DNA of 64,000 bases from Syngnathus acus (GCF_901709675.1 NC_051091.1:7350967-7414966); one strand, 5' to 3'; counted from the stretch's first letter, positions 30,301 to 57,452 are shown. The notes: a model not told the origin generated them from the sequence alone. Made by a program: numbers and translations.

Positions 30301-32472
30301 AAAGACAAAGAGGTAAAGTTCTCATTCTCATCATGGTCTCCAGTCATTTCCTGTCCAATAAAACCACAGAGAGATAAAAATAGTCAATCAATCACGGGCA
30401 AAAAGTTCCCAGGACAGGGCGAACGAGCCGAAGTCTAGAGAAGAATGCAACTGGCAATCTCGCATGGGATTTTAAAATGAGACAGAGTGAGTGTGCTGTC
30501 TGGTTCTCATGTGCACTGTAAAAACATTAGCCTATATGTTACCCCTTCAAGATTCTGTCCGAAAAATAACAAACACAGCTCATACGGATGGGAAACACTG
30601 ACATGATGCCAGACCAAAAATGCTGACGAGGCATTTTTGGGTACCGTGCATGCTGCGTTTGTGTGTAACCAATGCTGTGAAGTCATTTCTCCACATCTAA
30701 CCTTTAACCTTTTCAACACACACATGCGCCAACTCTGTCACTTGTACACCAAACTTTTGATGTCCTCCCGGGGAGGCGGGATGGACTCCAGATGTCCGTA
30801 CTCCCTCGCACGTCACGTGGTGCGATACGTTAATCACACTCATGAGAATCTGCTTCGGTCAGAGAGAGTTGAAAAGTGGCCGTGTGTTTTACAAAATATA
30901 TTTTCTTATCTTGCCATGCAGGATGGATGAAAACTACAATATGGTGCCCCATGGAGTGAACTTTCAGGATGCCATTTTCCCAGACACGGCAGACAACCAT
31001 CGAATGTTTGCTAGCCTGTTCCAGTTTGCCAATTGCACACCTGGAACTCAAGTCCACAGCTACACACCCGAGTGGGAGGCTCAGGAAGATAGCAGGGTAC
31101 GTAGAATATTCTGATTCAGCACATTGGTTGGAGGGAACAAAATGCAAGAAGCCACAATTGCTTGGATTAATTTGGGGGCAAAGATTCACGATTATATCCT
31201 TTTGTTTGAAGATGAAAATCGCTGTAAGTTTAACCAAAATCTGGGAAACAGACATTTTCTGAGGTTTGGCTAGACAAAAGATGCCACAATATTTTAGTGT
31301 GGAAAAATCCACATGAAAAAAACATAAAACGAGTCATTCTTGCAACCAAGGAATTGGGAAAGATTTGAAATCTGTTCTTCATGTATTTTGCATTTTGTTG
31401 GGTTATTTGTTGTGTATTAATAGTTTCCACTGACTCACCACCGTTTTTTCCCTTTGGCACAATCCCACTCATTTTGGTCTTCTGTCTGTTTCCAATCATT
31501 TGACTTCCCATGAAAACAACTTGTACCACGGGAAAAGTGTATTATAAACACGGTTTGCATTTCCGTTCATAGATTTGGGGTTGGACAGGGCCTGTGATTG
31601 CAATTACAAAGTGATATTTAGATATCTACTGTGGTTTCTTAAATTATGCTCTGGATTATATTTCCTGCTTGCCTCGGGATGTACCTCTAAAACAAAACGA
31701 CATGAGGACTGAAATCCAATTGAGACTGTTTGTTTTTAAAGTTGTGCTTTCGCATACCATGACTGTCCACCTTTACGTTATAAAGTTTCATCGCCTTTTC
31801 GCATCCCAAGTAATGCCACATGGTGTGTGGCCACAGTTATATTGGAGGAAATGTAACCACGAGTGATGTGGCCCAGCAGCCAGCGGCGTATTTTCAACAT
31901 TTCCTCCAAACTTTCAGCAGTTGTTATTTAAGGGCAGGCGCTTGACATGCTGGCCCACATGGAAGCATTAGCATCCACAGAGGAAATCCACACTCAGGCA
32001 GAAAATCTATATCGTCTGAAGCATCTGGAGGTCTTTTTTTTTTTTTTTAGTACTTTACAAAAAGGTCTGGCCTGTTCAATGGACGGTTGTCTGAAAATAA
32101 AACCACACTGCCTTCTATGTCTTTCAGTGGTGCTTGTTTTGTTTTTATTTACTGACCTCCATTTTGGTTTTTCTGCAGTTGTTGTGTTCCACGGTGCAGA
32201 AGGCTCTATTCGAGGAGGAGGAGAAAGTGAGCACGCTCTCAGAGAAGGTGCGCTTGCTGGAGAAGGCCAACGGCCATCTTAGGGAGAAGGTGAAGACTAT
32301 GAAACGTCTTCTGCGCCAGGCCCAACGCGAGACGGCCAAGGAGCAACAAACGCTCAACTTCAAGCAGCTGTATGAGTCCAAGACTTCCCGGACACACCCA
32401 CATCAGGACACCGCCCAGGACCGGAAGGAGCCTCCCCTCAAGAGGGTGCTGTCAAAAAGGTTAAAGAAGTAA
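27303..32472 (+). CDS. ccdc3: Coiled-coil domain-containing protein 3 family (secreted, favine-like)
   Basis: Three exons: 27303-27637, 30922-31096, 32179-32472; 804 nt, 267 aa (human CCDC3 270). A hydrophobic leader MWIIVVFLLTAADG is followed by mature CQLPHDWRPQTEACRAELAE. Family-diagnostic segments are LLCDQAWGSMLEVPAGSRFN, GLGYFSC, MDENYNMVPHGVNFQDAIFP and VQKALFEEEEKV, then a heptad coiled coil (about 175-235) and a Lys/Arg-rich tail. CCDC3 (favine) is a secreted protein of fat and endothelium that affects lipid handling in mammals. An upstream in-frame ATG at 27228 would hide the signal peptide, so the ATG at 27303 (good Kozak context, GGACCATGT) is chosen. Exon joins AAA|G and AGG|TTG agree with the human protein. 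It could be a fish duplicate (3a/3b). Confidence 0.94.
28110..28640 (+). pseudogene. Decayed Tc1-like transposase relic 1 (ccdc3 intron 1)
   Basis: Conserved Tc1-family stretches are recognisable on the plus strand: GCCACAGTTCTGTAATCATA, TTCTGGGAGAATGTCCTTTG, CCTACTGTGAAACATGGAAG, GGGATAATGACCCAAAACAC (the D-N-D-P-K-H block) and ATGTGGAGGGAGCTGAAACA. The frame is broken many times and the inverted repeats are not evident, so it is inactive. Confidence 0.8.
29470..29870 (+). pseudogene. Decayed Tc1-like transposase relic 2 (ccdc3 intron 1)
   Basis: A second, different Tc1-type relic. AAAACAGACAAAGAGCCTCC, GATCCAAAGCATACCACATC and GTTTATTGATGATGTGACTG correspond to blocks of transposase genes found in fish, in the right order, with frameshifts and deletions. 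Between the two relics (28650-29460) is AT-rich sequence with a short TG-rich tract near 29290. Confidence 0.75.
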
Positions 32473-33245
32473 AACTAACTTGAATGTAATCTGGCTAAAG
32501 CTGATGCAGCTTTCATTACATTATCCATTTTCATCTGCTTATTCTTTTAAAAAAAAATCTCTGATTTAAGCGCTTCATGGACAAACAACTTCAGCTCATG
32601 TGTCCACTATGAAAAACTCAGATATCGGAAAAAGTCTTAAAATATTTCAAATGAGCAATGACATTATGTATAATTTCCACACACACCCAAAGAGCCACAT
32701 ATGATGGTGAGAGCAGTGTTGAAATTTTTTTTTTTGACTGCATCATCCAAACTATTAGTCAGAGTGGCATCACATAAAATCAAGAGCTTCTGATGTGCAG
32801 TGACAAATTCAAGTTTGGAAATACTGTCAAACGTGTTTACTCAAGTAAGTGCATTTGGTCATGACTGTATGCTGGTCATGCAAATTAGTTGTATTGTTGA
32901 ATAGAAAAACCAAAGTTGTGATGTTTGGAAGTATACGTTGAGAGGAGCCCATGTGACGCTTTGTTTTCTTTTATTACTTATTTTATTTTTGAAACTATTT
33001 ATATTGAAAACATATAAGGAAGCATTTGTACCTTTTTGTACTCAACTATATCGTGGCCATTTTGTTTTTTGAAAAGTGCTGAGCACTTATTAATTTGAAA
33101 CAGTGGTCAAAGATCTGCTTTTTTTTCCAAGTCACAAATTACAGTTTGTCATTTAAAATGTATATTTTTCTTTTCAATTTTGTTTTGTGCTTGGCTTTTT
33201 CCGCCAGCATAATTATTTGAGCACCCTGCTTTGAATGTTAAAATG

Positions 33246-33251
33246 AATAAA
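33246..33251 (+). promoter_or_regulatory. ccdc3 polyadenylation signal
   Basis: AATAAA about 775 bases beyond the ccdc3 stop, giving a 3' UTR of ordinary length. Confidence 0.5.
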
Positions 33252-34436
33252 TCAGCTTTAACATCACACCCCATGTTGTTTTTCCATTCATCTACATTTC
33301 CCACACGCCCAGTGCGTTCAACTATTAAGAAATATTTAGCTTTATGTCATGAACATGACATGAATAAATTAACAAACTTGGGTCCAGATTGTGCACAGCT
33401 GTAAAAGCACACTCATATGTAATAAAAGTGTCATCCTACTAAAAGAAAATGTTTGCAAATAAGTTTAGACTGAAGTTCTACGCTCTCACAACACAGCAGC
33501 TTATTTCCTCATCTCGACTTTCTTTACGATTTATCATAGCTGCATTATCATCTGTAAACTTTGCGTAATTGAGTGCCGCAAAAAGAGTAACGGCCTCAAG
33601 GAGAACCGTGTTAAAAAGGGTCATAAATTCCAAATGAACATTTAAATGGATTTCATAACTTCATTCCTAAAATGACTTTTGGCACGAGCATTGTGTCAGC
33701 ACTGCTAAAATGGAAGACTTTCAAATTTATGGTTCGAATCTAAAGGGAAAAAGTATCCGTCATGGCGCCTAAACCTCTGCCGAGGAACGACAGATATTGA
33801 CAAATTATTTTCTTCTATGCTAATATTTCCAAACGCTGTGTAATGAACTGTTTAGCACCTCATTGGGAGAAGCTTTATCTGCCATCTTGTGTCTACACAC
33901 ACCCACAAACAAACAAACATAGCTTGTCGGGTGAAAACAACTGTCTCAAACAACCTGAAGGTAAGTAGGCCTTACTTTGACCTCCTCCATTAAAAATGTT
34001 TTCCACTTCAGGTTCTGTGCACATGCACATGACCTATTGAGATTTCCAGCATGATTTTGAAGACATTTGACGTGAAGCAAATGGCTTCCTTATGCCGCTG
34101 TTTTGTCCGACTGAGAGTTTGAAGAATGAGAAGCAGGCTTAAAATAGGAAGAAGGACAAAAGGAAACATTCAGCAAGATGTGGAGGGATTGTGCTCCACT
34201 AAAGCAGGATAGAAAGGGACATTTACAAGCCTTTTACGAGCTTCTCAGTGGAGGATTATAGATATCTCTATCCTGGTTAGGTCTTTATTTTCCCTGTTCC
34301 AACTTCACCAAGCTTGCCTGCAGCCAAGTGTCAAAATCTCATGGAGGTGTGCCAAAGATAAACACACACAGCTTTCTCAACATAAACCTGCAGCCAAGCT
34401 GCAGAACACATGTCAGACAATTCCGGTGGTCTCCAG

Positions 34437-34440
<4 letters not shown>

Positions 34441-34484
<44 letters not shown>

Positions 34485-34620
34485 GTTTTTAAAAAAAAAC
34501 ATATATATATAATATATATAAAAAAATATATAATATACGTATATTATAATTATATATATATATATATATATACATACATAATTCTAAAACATACTATATA
34601 TATATATATGTATGTTTTAA
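34441..34620. repeat. (TA)n-rich low-complexity block
   Basis: A pure TA run (34441-34478) followed by broken TA/ATA tracts with short inverted pieces up to about 34620. Any open frame here (rich in Ile/Tyr) is an artefact. Confidence 0.9.
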
Positions 34621-34695
34621 AATTATTGTCGCCTTTCGTCTCGAATGTCTGCGCCGCTCTGGTCTCATTCTGTCCTCATTTCAGAAAAGCTGGCG

Positions 34696-34709
34696 GTTGC
34701 CCGGGCAAC
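34696..34709. promoter_or_regulatory. Perfect palindromic X-box (RFX-type site)
   Basis: GTTGCCCGGGCAAC is an exact inverted repeat with a 2-bp spacer, matching the RFX X-box consensus at every position. It lies in a GC-richer island of about 240 bp between two AT-rich stretches with no gene start recognised nearby. Function is inference. Confidence 0.5.
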
Positions 34710-37700
34710 GTGACTTCTGTTCTCATGGAAATCTTTCCACATCGTTACCATTACCGTTTGACCTGCTGTCGTTTGAGTGATACCTCACTCTTGACGTCCA
34801 CAACTGACTTGCGTTTTGCCCTCTGGGACCTCCGTCGGCGTTCCATAGTCAGACTGTATGCATAATAATATTGTCAAAGATTCTCAGCTCAGTATATTTA
34901 GGTTACAATATCAGTCTTAACATTCAACAGTATTTACATGTCATCTATTAAAGGACGCATTGTTCTTCATTCATTTATTTTTCCTTAGGCAAAAGAGACT
35001 CTCCTTTGTTCCTTTACTTTCCATCGCTCACCAAACAGGCTTACGGAGGAATGGGACTTGATGTGTTTGTTGACAGAGCTGTTGAAGACAGACGGAAGCT
35101 TAACCTTGTTCTCTATTTAGTTTTCCATCCGTGTTTATTTCTTTTGGGGTCGGGGGTGACAAGCGACAATAGTGTCAATAAGTATAAACACCTGAAGCAC
35201 AATTACCGACTAGAATGTCTCTGGTTTATAATTACGGTCAGACTAGTCAACTTATTTCCACATGAGGCCTCAAAAAAGGTTCTCTTTGCTAATTTATACC
35301 AGATGGGTCCAGAAAGTCGACGCTCATGCAAATCACGTCGTTACCTATCCATCCATGTCACCATCTTAAAATACATGTGGACATGACATGTAGGCAACCA
35401 CACTTGGGGGCAAGGTAAAGTTTCCACTTAATGTAAAGTGCATGTGTTTGGACTGCGGGAGGAAACCGGTGCACCCAGAGGAAACTCAACATGTCCAACC
35501 ACCCCCCATAACCAGTTTAAAAAAAAAAAAAAAAGCCTCTTTCACATATTTGGAATAATCATCCAAAGATGTGTTTCCTTGGGCATCCTGTTTCATCCGA
35601 CTCTCATTGACAATACTTATCTGAGAACGAACGAAAAGTAAAACAAAGTTTAATATTGAATGGGTTAAAATGGAATGGAAATTAAATGGCCATGAAAAAG
35701 GGCATGGTGCATTAAATCTACACAGCATCATCTCTACTTGGAAAGAACATCCTTTGAATGTTACATTTATAGTTAGTGAGTCTAATTGCTGGAGAAATTT
35801 GTGGTTCCTTCCTTCTTGCCAGCAACACTTTTCTATGTGACACTTTCATTATGCTGTTTATATTTCCCCTTCCTTTAATAATCCGCTTCCTTGCTGTGAC
35901 TATTTTGTCTCACAAATGTGCTCAAAGGAAAACACGCATGGTGAATGAATTGTTCCGAAAACTGCGAGCCGCTCATCCCAGTGAAGTGGAAGATGATCTC
36001 ATTGTATAATTTCAAGTCTCTCACCCTCTACTGTGCTTCAGCACCTCAGGGACTTTGTTTTGTTTATGCTCGAATAACCTGCTCTGAACCAGGCCACAGG
36101 ATACAGGAAAATCTGACGGCAATCAAGACTTTTATCCGTTTGTTTTTTTTTCAGTTTCAGCCCAAGCAAAACATTGATTCTTTGAGCAATCTGTGTCTTC
36201 TCCCAAAACAAAAAAAGGGTTGCTGATAAAAGTTGGGAATATGAGTGTCTGGTTTGCTTACCAAAGATGTGATCGTGTGGGAAAGTTGATAAAAGCTGAA
36301 TCCTCATGATCATCAATCATTTAATCATTAAAAGATTATTATTTGATTAAAAATATGAATTAATCTTCAAAAAGTTCCATATATAGTCAAACAAAAATAA
36401 TATAAAACTGTACATATATATGAGGCGTCTAAGAAAAATCGGTTTGACAAAAAAATCAGTTTACATTTAATAAATATATATAAATATATATTATAAGTTT
36501 GATGTTACTGATGATTTGTTATTTTTTTGGGCTTTGGAGAGCTTTTATATGCTGTTGCATTGACACCCCTGAAAACCAACACAGAAAACCCTGCAGGGAT
36601 ATTTGGTCTGGTTCCACTTCTAGACAAGATGTGTAAAGCAGGCAGATGTGGCAACTATCAAAGGCATTCTTCATTAATTTATAACTTCAGTTGATGTGAA
36701 ACTCAAAAACAACAGGAGGTGAGAAACTCTCCGTTTCTGTGACAACAAACACACATTAACCTCCGGCAAGTGCTGACAGAGCTCTGCTGACAGATGTCAC
36801 TTCAACCTTTACACAACATTTCATTTCAGCTCAGCAAGTATCACAGAGGGATGAAGGTTCCTAAGCAAGAAGAGCTTCCCCTGCAGAGATATCTGTCATT
36901 GACCCACACACAACTTCTATTTTGGTTGTTTTTGGAGAATGAATATTTCAGATATTTTGGATCCGAGTGTCACATTTATTTGAACCTGCTTCACCCTCGC
37001 AGCTGGCCACACAATGTACGATCCAATTGAATCAAAATTAGGACAAAAGAATAGAACAGGACAGATGGCTACTGCATAGACAAGGAGTTTAATGTGTTTC
37101 ACTTACAGCCACTTTTCCACAGCCCATGATGCATTGCATCTTTGTTTACAATTTAAAATACTGTTAAAAAAAAGACAACGTATTCATGGTAAAAGCACTG
37201 CTTTGTATGACAAATCTATTTCAATGATAAACATTCACATTAATATTTTACCTTTATCCCGGTGAAGAGCATTTCTAATGCTGTAATTGAAAGCAGATAT
37301 AGTTGTGTTGTCTGCAACCCCCCAGTACAAAGAAAAATAAAAAATCCTACCACAGCAAGTTTAGTGGTGAGGTCATGGCTACATGGTAATGCATGTCATC
37401 ATCAATTGCTTCATTGAGCAGGAATGTTCAATTTTATTTCCTTTTTTGGAGTTTTGGCCCACTTTTCAAAAAGGGGACACCATAAAATAGATTTCTGGAG
37501 GGGGGTTCTGATTATGTCATAATAATCAGTAGATTAATTAACTCTTTATAATTTTGACAACATGCACAATAAAACACTGGCATGACAACAGGAATTCTGT
37601 TAAGTTCACTATCCATCCCCAATTGGAGTACTTTTGAAAGCTACAGAAGCAAAACAATTCACTTTTGGAAACACTGTAAAATACAGCTTACATTTTACAG

Positions 37701-38959
37701 TTACTGTCCAAAAACACAACCACATTACCTTAGCTGACGAAATGCTGAATAAAGCTTTAACATTTTCATTTAGAAGCAACACCGTTATGTTTTCTTTTCA
37801 TCTCGCTTAGTTCTCTTTAGCGCTCAGCTCATGGCAAATATACTCACAACAGTTTTGCACATATGTATGTTTTTGGGGTGCATTTGAATTTCTTGGAGAT
37901 TACATGACAGGGTTGTCTACAACACAAGAGAGTGGTGAGGAAATGAAATAAATAATGACGCATTGACATTCTTTAATGTAGTTCTTAGTCTGCTTGTAAA
38001 ATAACATGATTACAGTACACATTGAAGATACTTCTTTATCTTCAGGCTTGTATAATATCAACTCTGATTACAATTTGCCTGGATTAAAAACAATATGATA
38101 AAAAGATCATAACCACAGCTAACCTCGAGGGGAACAAAACATTGTAAAGCTACAAATGCGATAAATATAAAACATAAAGACTGTGCAGATAGACACACTT
38201 GAGAAGCTCCCACCCAAAATAAATCCATCAAACTGTAAACCCTAAAGGCACCATAGACAAAGATAAGATCCCTGTCTTCAAGTGGTTCAAGAGGTTGAAA
38301 GAAACCAAAGGGGAAGCCTTTGTCGCAGCCGCACGGAAACACCAGATATTGTATATACCATCTCATAAAAGGCTACGTAGGAACGGATTGGAGTTTTGCA
38401 TAAAGATCACAGATTGTCTAAAATGGTCTCTTTATAGTAGACAGATCTGTGCTGACTTTGCAGTACTATATCCCGTTACATTCAAAAGACTGCAAAAAGA
38501 TCTCGGAAAGGCTTTTGCTTATGGCACCCCCGTCCTCGACGACAAGCGAAAGATAAAACATGCTCGAGGGATTTCTTTTCTGATCATGCACAAATAGCAC
38601 AAAACAAATAGCAACAACAGCAAGCACAGGCTGTGTCCAAATAATAGTCTCAGCTCTGTCCTGTTTTGGAAAGAAAAACTCCTCCCCCTCTACTCTGAAT
38701 TGTCTGAGCACCAACTACCTGTCCAGTCTGCCCAACTAGTCATCATAATCATCAATCACCGCTTCCCGATTTTCTCAATCTCCTTCCTTCCCAGACTGGA
38801 CATACTTGCTCCCCCTGCAGGCGAGAGGTCGTAATGACGCCTCATTCCTAACCAGACATGAGGAGGGTGTGAGAGAGTCGCAACCTCTGGTTTCACCGAG
38901 GGGGTTTAAAAATGGAAAAAAATCACTGGGGTCGACGAGGCAGTGAAGCGGCACGGGGA

Positions 38960-52268
<13,309 letters not shown>

Positions 52269-55200
52269 CTTCTTGTTGTTCCGGTCAGAAACGTGACTAC
52301 GGAAGAACAAGAGGAGCAGGGGAAACAAAAGTGATCATTATTATTCAAACTGTTCGCAAGTGATGTCTCAAAAATAAAAAACTTGATTTCCAAAAAACTT
52401 CCAAATAGTTTTTTGAAGTCTGTTAAGTTGAAATTGTGATTGTGTGTCTTATGTCATTCATGTGACATCATCAGTCCCATGAAATATCTTAAACCAACTG
52501 TGGTTAAAGCAAGGTAACCAAAGAGACTACCGATGATGATGGTGATGGATGAATTTGCTCTGGAGGCATTGTGCTGTTGTCCTGTCAATAGTTTGATTTT
52601 TGGGCTTTTTGTCCTGGATTTGCCAGTTGGCGTATGTTGGAGGACATACTTGCTGCAGTGTGACAATGAAATGTATCACTTTGTCCATCAGAACATCAAA
52701 AGTGGGACACCTCGGTATTTGTGCAATTTCTGGAAAAATCCACTCACTATGAATATACTTCAGACACTTACTCATTGCCTAATTGGGATTTATGACAGTT
52801 AATAAGTAACCTTCAGATAGCATTTCTTAAGAAATTGTTTCTTTGCACAGAATTTTAGCATTCCTATGTCTGTCCCCGTCATACGGTTTGAGCGAGAGGC
52901 TGCCAAAGACATCATCATATAAACCCTCAAAGTGTCTCGAACTCAAGACCTGGCAGACTAAAATAGCTCAGTTCATATCAGCGTTCCTCACGCCTCCTCT
53001 GTTCCTGCTGCCAGCAACTACTTCCCTGTCGGGCCATATAAGATGATGTAACGTTCCGTTTGTTACAAGGAAATAGCTCCGTAAATCATCTCCAATTAGC
53101 TCATGTGGAATCGAGCGGTGATTAATGCAAAGCTGTCTTCAATGATCTGGCAGTAGACATGAATGGAGTATATTCTAGCAGAGGTTTACATATTTCACGT
53201 GTGTGACACACACATTGGGTGGCCCGCTTGCTGCCTTGGCCAGGAGCTTCTATGTGTCGTCATAGAAACCCAAACGGAGCCGCGATGGTATTTGAGAGTC
53301 CAAATTGCTTTAGTGTCTCACAACAGGTGGCACCTGTGATGCAAATATTACGGTCACTTTGTTGAACTAAGTTCTATGCAACCATTTGTGTGTTTGCTAT
53401 ACACAATTTGAACTTTGCACAAGTCATCCAAAACAACCGCACAGCAATCTGTCAGGGTTCTGTCAGTCAGGGCGTGCTGTCGGAACAATTGAAACAATGC
53501 TCTTGAGAAGTGAACGTTTGATAAGCATCTAAAATACTAATTGCACAAGGAAGTTTCTTTCAATGAAATATGAAACCCATGACATTTCTACAGTCACGAT
53601 TAAAGTGGAAGTATTGTGACAAGTGCAGCTATATAAATGTGAGAAATGATTTTATTTCTTCTAATGGCCCGCGCTGAATAAAACCTTTTCGATTTCAAAT
53701 GCATCATAAACCTCAGTTTTGCTAATACTGAAAATGTTGTGGTAAAGCAATTTACAACGTCACATACCGGCAACAGAAAATGAGATGTCATTCTAAGGTG
53801 TGCCATTAGCTTGTTCGCGCGGATGAAGCACCAATTGCAGCATGTTAGCGAGTTAAAATCACATTACATAGCGTCTCAGAAGACTCGCAGTCACACAAAC
53901 TGATGATGCCGTTTTAAGTCCCTCGTCTCTCCATTTCTGTTTGTTCCTGATACTGCTGCTTGAAATAATATTTGTGTGTAAATCCTCAGAACCTACTGAC
54001 AGTTGCAAGACAGGAAACCAGAAAAAGAGGAAATGAAAGTGAATTGTCATTTTACTTTGGAATCTGTTAAACTCTATTTTAGAGCCAATTTAAAAATGAA
54101 AAAAAAAAAAAAACTGAGGAGCAGATAGACTACAATTTATAACTAGTGCAAACTGAAAGTAAAATAGTTTTGAAAATGTGGGAAAGAAGAGGAGAGACAC
54201 ATGCGGGTATCATGAGAGAATTAATCATGTCCTGTGGTGACATGACCTTTAGTTTGTGGGTGGAGGCACGTCGCTTGCAATCGGGGGGAAACTTGAGGTC
54301 AGAAGATCCACAACGGCAAAAATAATAGTCTTCGAGTCCAACATAAACGACATGCAACACACAGCCTTGTTGCAGGTGGACACAAAGAGAGTGACTGTAC
54401 TCACTGGTTTCCCATTCCTGTGATGAGCATGGACAGAAGAGACAAACACACATAGACAATAACAAGAACACAATGACGTGTGCGCTGTTTGACTGAGAAC
54501 AACATTGTTACACATATCACATCGCCGACAGACAAAGCAAATATTAAAAAGCCAACTTGCACGGATGCATGTACAAATGTTGATCCGGGCGCACATGTGA
54601 CACGTTGTTTGTGGCATATTATCAAACTGCAAGGAAGCTTGCTGCCAGGTTTCAAGCATGCCTAAGTTTTAAATGAGTCCCTTCCTGGAAGCAGATCCAC
54701 TTAGAAGGAAGCTCATTTGCTGTTAAAGTATTTGCCTGACTAATTTCCTCATTCAGCGTCTCGGAAATGTCATTACAATTCTACATGTTTTGACAGCTCT
54801 GTAAAATGGCTATGTAACTAAAGCATGGTGAAATTTTACATAGTGTTGAAAACTAGTCCAATATTTCGCCTGACATAACAGAAATGGTTTACAGGGCTGT
54901 GGAATTCATTTATATGTACACACAAGTTTCGACAAACAACAGTTTTGTGATTTTTCCGTAGCACAAACTACTTGATCGGACAAAATTGCTAGCGGAAATT
55001 TGACTTTCGAGCGAGTTTTGGATATGGCGCCCCTCGAGTGAAGTGAAAGAAAAGAAAAGGAAAGGCACAGTCACCGATGCACATTTAGCCGTTTATTGAA
55101 TGGGACAAACAGTCAAACACAAAAATGAAGGACTCGCAAAGAGCATGGAGATGTTAAGACTGAACTGATCACAAGGGATATTGCCATCACACTGACCCCA

Positions 55201-56400
55201 GGTTGATGATGTCACTCACTAGGCCACGCCCCTTTGTTTTTATTTGTATATATTATAGAGTGCTATTTTTCCGATCCGCTTGTGCCATCTTGAGATTCTA
55301 GTGTGCAACTAGTGTCATATCTAAAGGGAATATAAGGAGCTGCTTTGATTGGCATTGATTTAAGCCGGCTGTGATCACTACCACAACGGCTGAGCCCTCC
55401 CTCTCAGATCCGCTGTGCTGCACTCATCTGCAAAATTGCCAAGATGGGTTCTAACCCACCTCCACAGTCGAGTTACGCCACGGGCCAGATTTACGCTGGG
55501 CAAGAAATAAGAGCACATGGTGTGTGTTGTGCTTTTTATTTTGGAATTTTGCAACTATGATGTCGTCATATCTCGAAAATCTCATGTTTGCTCATGAGAA
55601 GTTGAGAACCAGCATCAAAGGATAACCAAGTGTGTTTTGCTATTTCTGTGTTGTTTTTAAGTGACCCCCCCCGCCCCCTCTCAAAAAAGCACGATTCCAA
55701 AAGTAGTGAGTGTCATCAAGGGGAGTCTAAGAAGAGAAGAATAATGAAAACCGGAAGCTCCAAAAGCAGAAAGCCTCCCTGTTCTATTGTTGTTCTCCAG
55801 ATATGTTCCGTCACGACCACTTCTTTGACAGGTATCCAAATATTTGATGATTATGACATGTTTATTCTATAAATAGGAGAGTGGTTTTTGCTACCTATGT
55901 TGGAATGTAAACAAACCTTTCAATTTCTGTTGTGCAAAAAATGAATATAGTAATATTGTCTATCAGGTACCCAGGGTCATATTGGTGCAAAAACTACACA
56001 TTTATTTAATAGCCAGTGACAAACATGACATGCAACTGCAAATTGCATATTGGCATGGAATTCCTGTTGGTTCATTTCTGACTCCTGTCAACAAGGCACT
56101 ACCAGTGAAATTCTTGCACCTCTTCTACAAGCTGCAAATTTGCTTTATCAATAAGGGGGAAGTCAAATAAAGGATACTCGAGGTCATGCCGGACAACAGT
56201 AGAAACCACACGCGAGGTCATGATTACAGAGAAACCATGTCAGCAGACTTGAGGATTAATAAAGCCGCTTATACAGTCGACTGTATGCGTGGGCTCCGTC
56301 CAAACCCCGTGCAGAAATTAAAGTGAAACCAACACGCGCTACCTCCACATGTCAGTAACTGATCAAACATTTTCCCAGCCTAAAAGAGTCTCAAAGTATC
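52269..56400. other. camk1 5' region / presumed 5' UTR intron
   Basis: The acceptor CCGTAG at 52297-52302 opens the exon that carries the camk1 start codon, so transcription must begin further right. The interval up to the promoter-like block near 56430 has no recognisable gene. Open frames (for example 54249-54659 and 55630-55872) show no domain or conserved pattern. Confidence 0.5.
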
Positions 56401-56429
56401 GGCGGTAGTCTGCCCTACCTGCGGGGTAC

Positions 56430-56610
56430 AGCAAAAGATTGTCGGGTGACCGAGATCCGCGCGCTTCTGTCCACCACAAGCCACCTCCTCACGCTTTCCT
56501 CTCAGCCAAAGGGCGGGGTCCTACGTGACGTCATAAAAAAAGCGATAATTACTAACCAATCAGAGGTGGAGCTGGGCCACACAGGTAAACGCTACGCTAT
56601 TGGCCAGTCG
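56430..56610 (-). promoter_or_regulatory. GC-box/CRE/CCAAT block, putative camk1 promoter
   Basis: A locally GC-rich block with GGGCGGGG near 56512, a perfect CRE TGACGTCA at 56526-56533, CCAAT (AACCAATCAG) near 56555 and ATTGGCC near 56600. It is 4.2 kb upstream of the camk1 coding start, which needs an upstream first exon, and 1.1 kb upstream of nek4, which has its own candidate promoter. Assignment to camk1 is therefore the more likely but remains inferred. Confidence 0.45.
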
Positions 56611-57452
56611 ATCTTTCTACCTGTCATTTTTTTAAAAATCTACCAGGTATGAACGTGAGATAAAAAGTAGTATATTTGATTTATCCCATTAATCAACACC
56701 AATGAAACAGTTTTATCCTGTTTTACTGCATTAAAAGATATTAATAGTGATGGTATCAAAATGTGAATTAGGTAAATACAAAATGCACAGGCTGCTAAAA
56801 GTATCTAATGAATGATACGTATCTTTCTGGACCCATCTTCTATTTAGCTGTTGCTTGGTTAATGTGTAGCTAACATTACATGCTGTATGGCACTTTGTTG
56901 TCATGGCTCAAGTGTCTACATTAAGCAGGGATGGGCAAACGGTCGCCAATTCTAAATCAATGTTAATATATTTTTCTCAATGTCATTGTACATTGCAGCC
57001 CCATTGGAAATATATATATTTTTTATGGGACACTTAATTAATAATCTACATCGGAACACAGGATATTTTACAGAAACATAGCGTTAAATTAATTACTTTT
57101 GGAGTCTTGCCTATTGGTCGCATTATTGTTTAAGCTTTGTCATTATGTACATGCATAGGTGGGCCTAATGAAGTGACAGCTCATATGGCTTGCATTCGCC
57201 ATTTAGCTCGTGATGTAATTAATGTTATAAATGTCATTTTGTTGTAATGGATCAAGAATCCAAAACATACTCGCCGTTTTATTCACAATATTCAGTACAA
57301 ACCTCGCAGAAATGTGCTGCATAAATGACGCTTGCAAAGGCTGCCATCTACTGGCAAAGAAAGAAACCTCGCCAGCAGTTACTTTTTCAACCGATAGGTG
57401 GCAGTAGCTTCTACTTGGGGTGCTTTACGGACCTTCCCTCGATCGTCTGCTA

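Larger units (their letters stand above)
33252..38959. other. Gene-free interval between convergent ccdc3 and camk1
   Basis: 5.7 kb, AT-rich. It holds the (TA)n block at 34441-34620, a GC-richer 240-bp island with a palindromic X-box (34625-34865), and a fragment resembling a fish SINE body (35440-35485, GGGAGGAAACCGG). The right part probably includes the camk1 3' UTR; an AATAAA on the minus strand at 37433-37438 is a candidate end. Open frames at 35006-35386 and 38295-38597 have no recognisable protein character. Confidence 0.55.

Noticed and set aside
38295-38597. 100-codon plus-strand ORF opposite the camk1 3' region.
   Set aside because: Composition like UTR sequence and no homology recognised.
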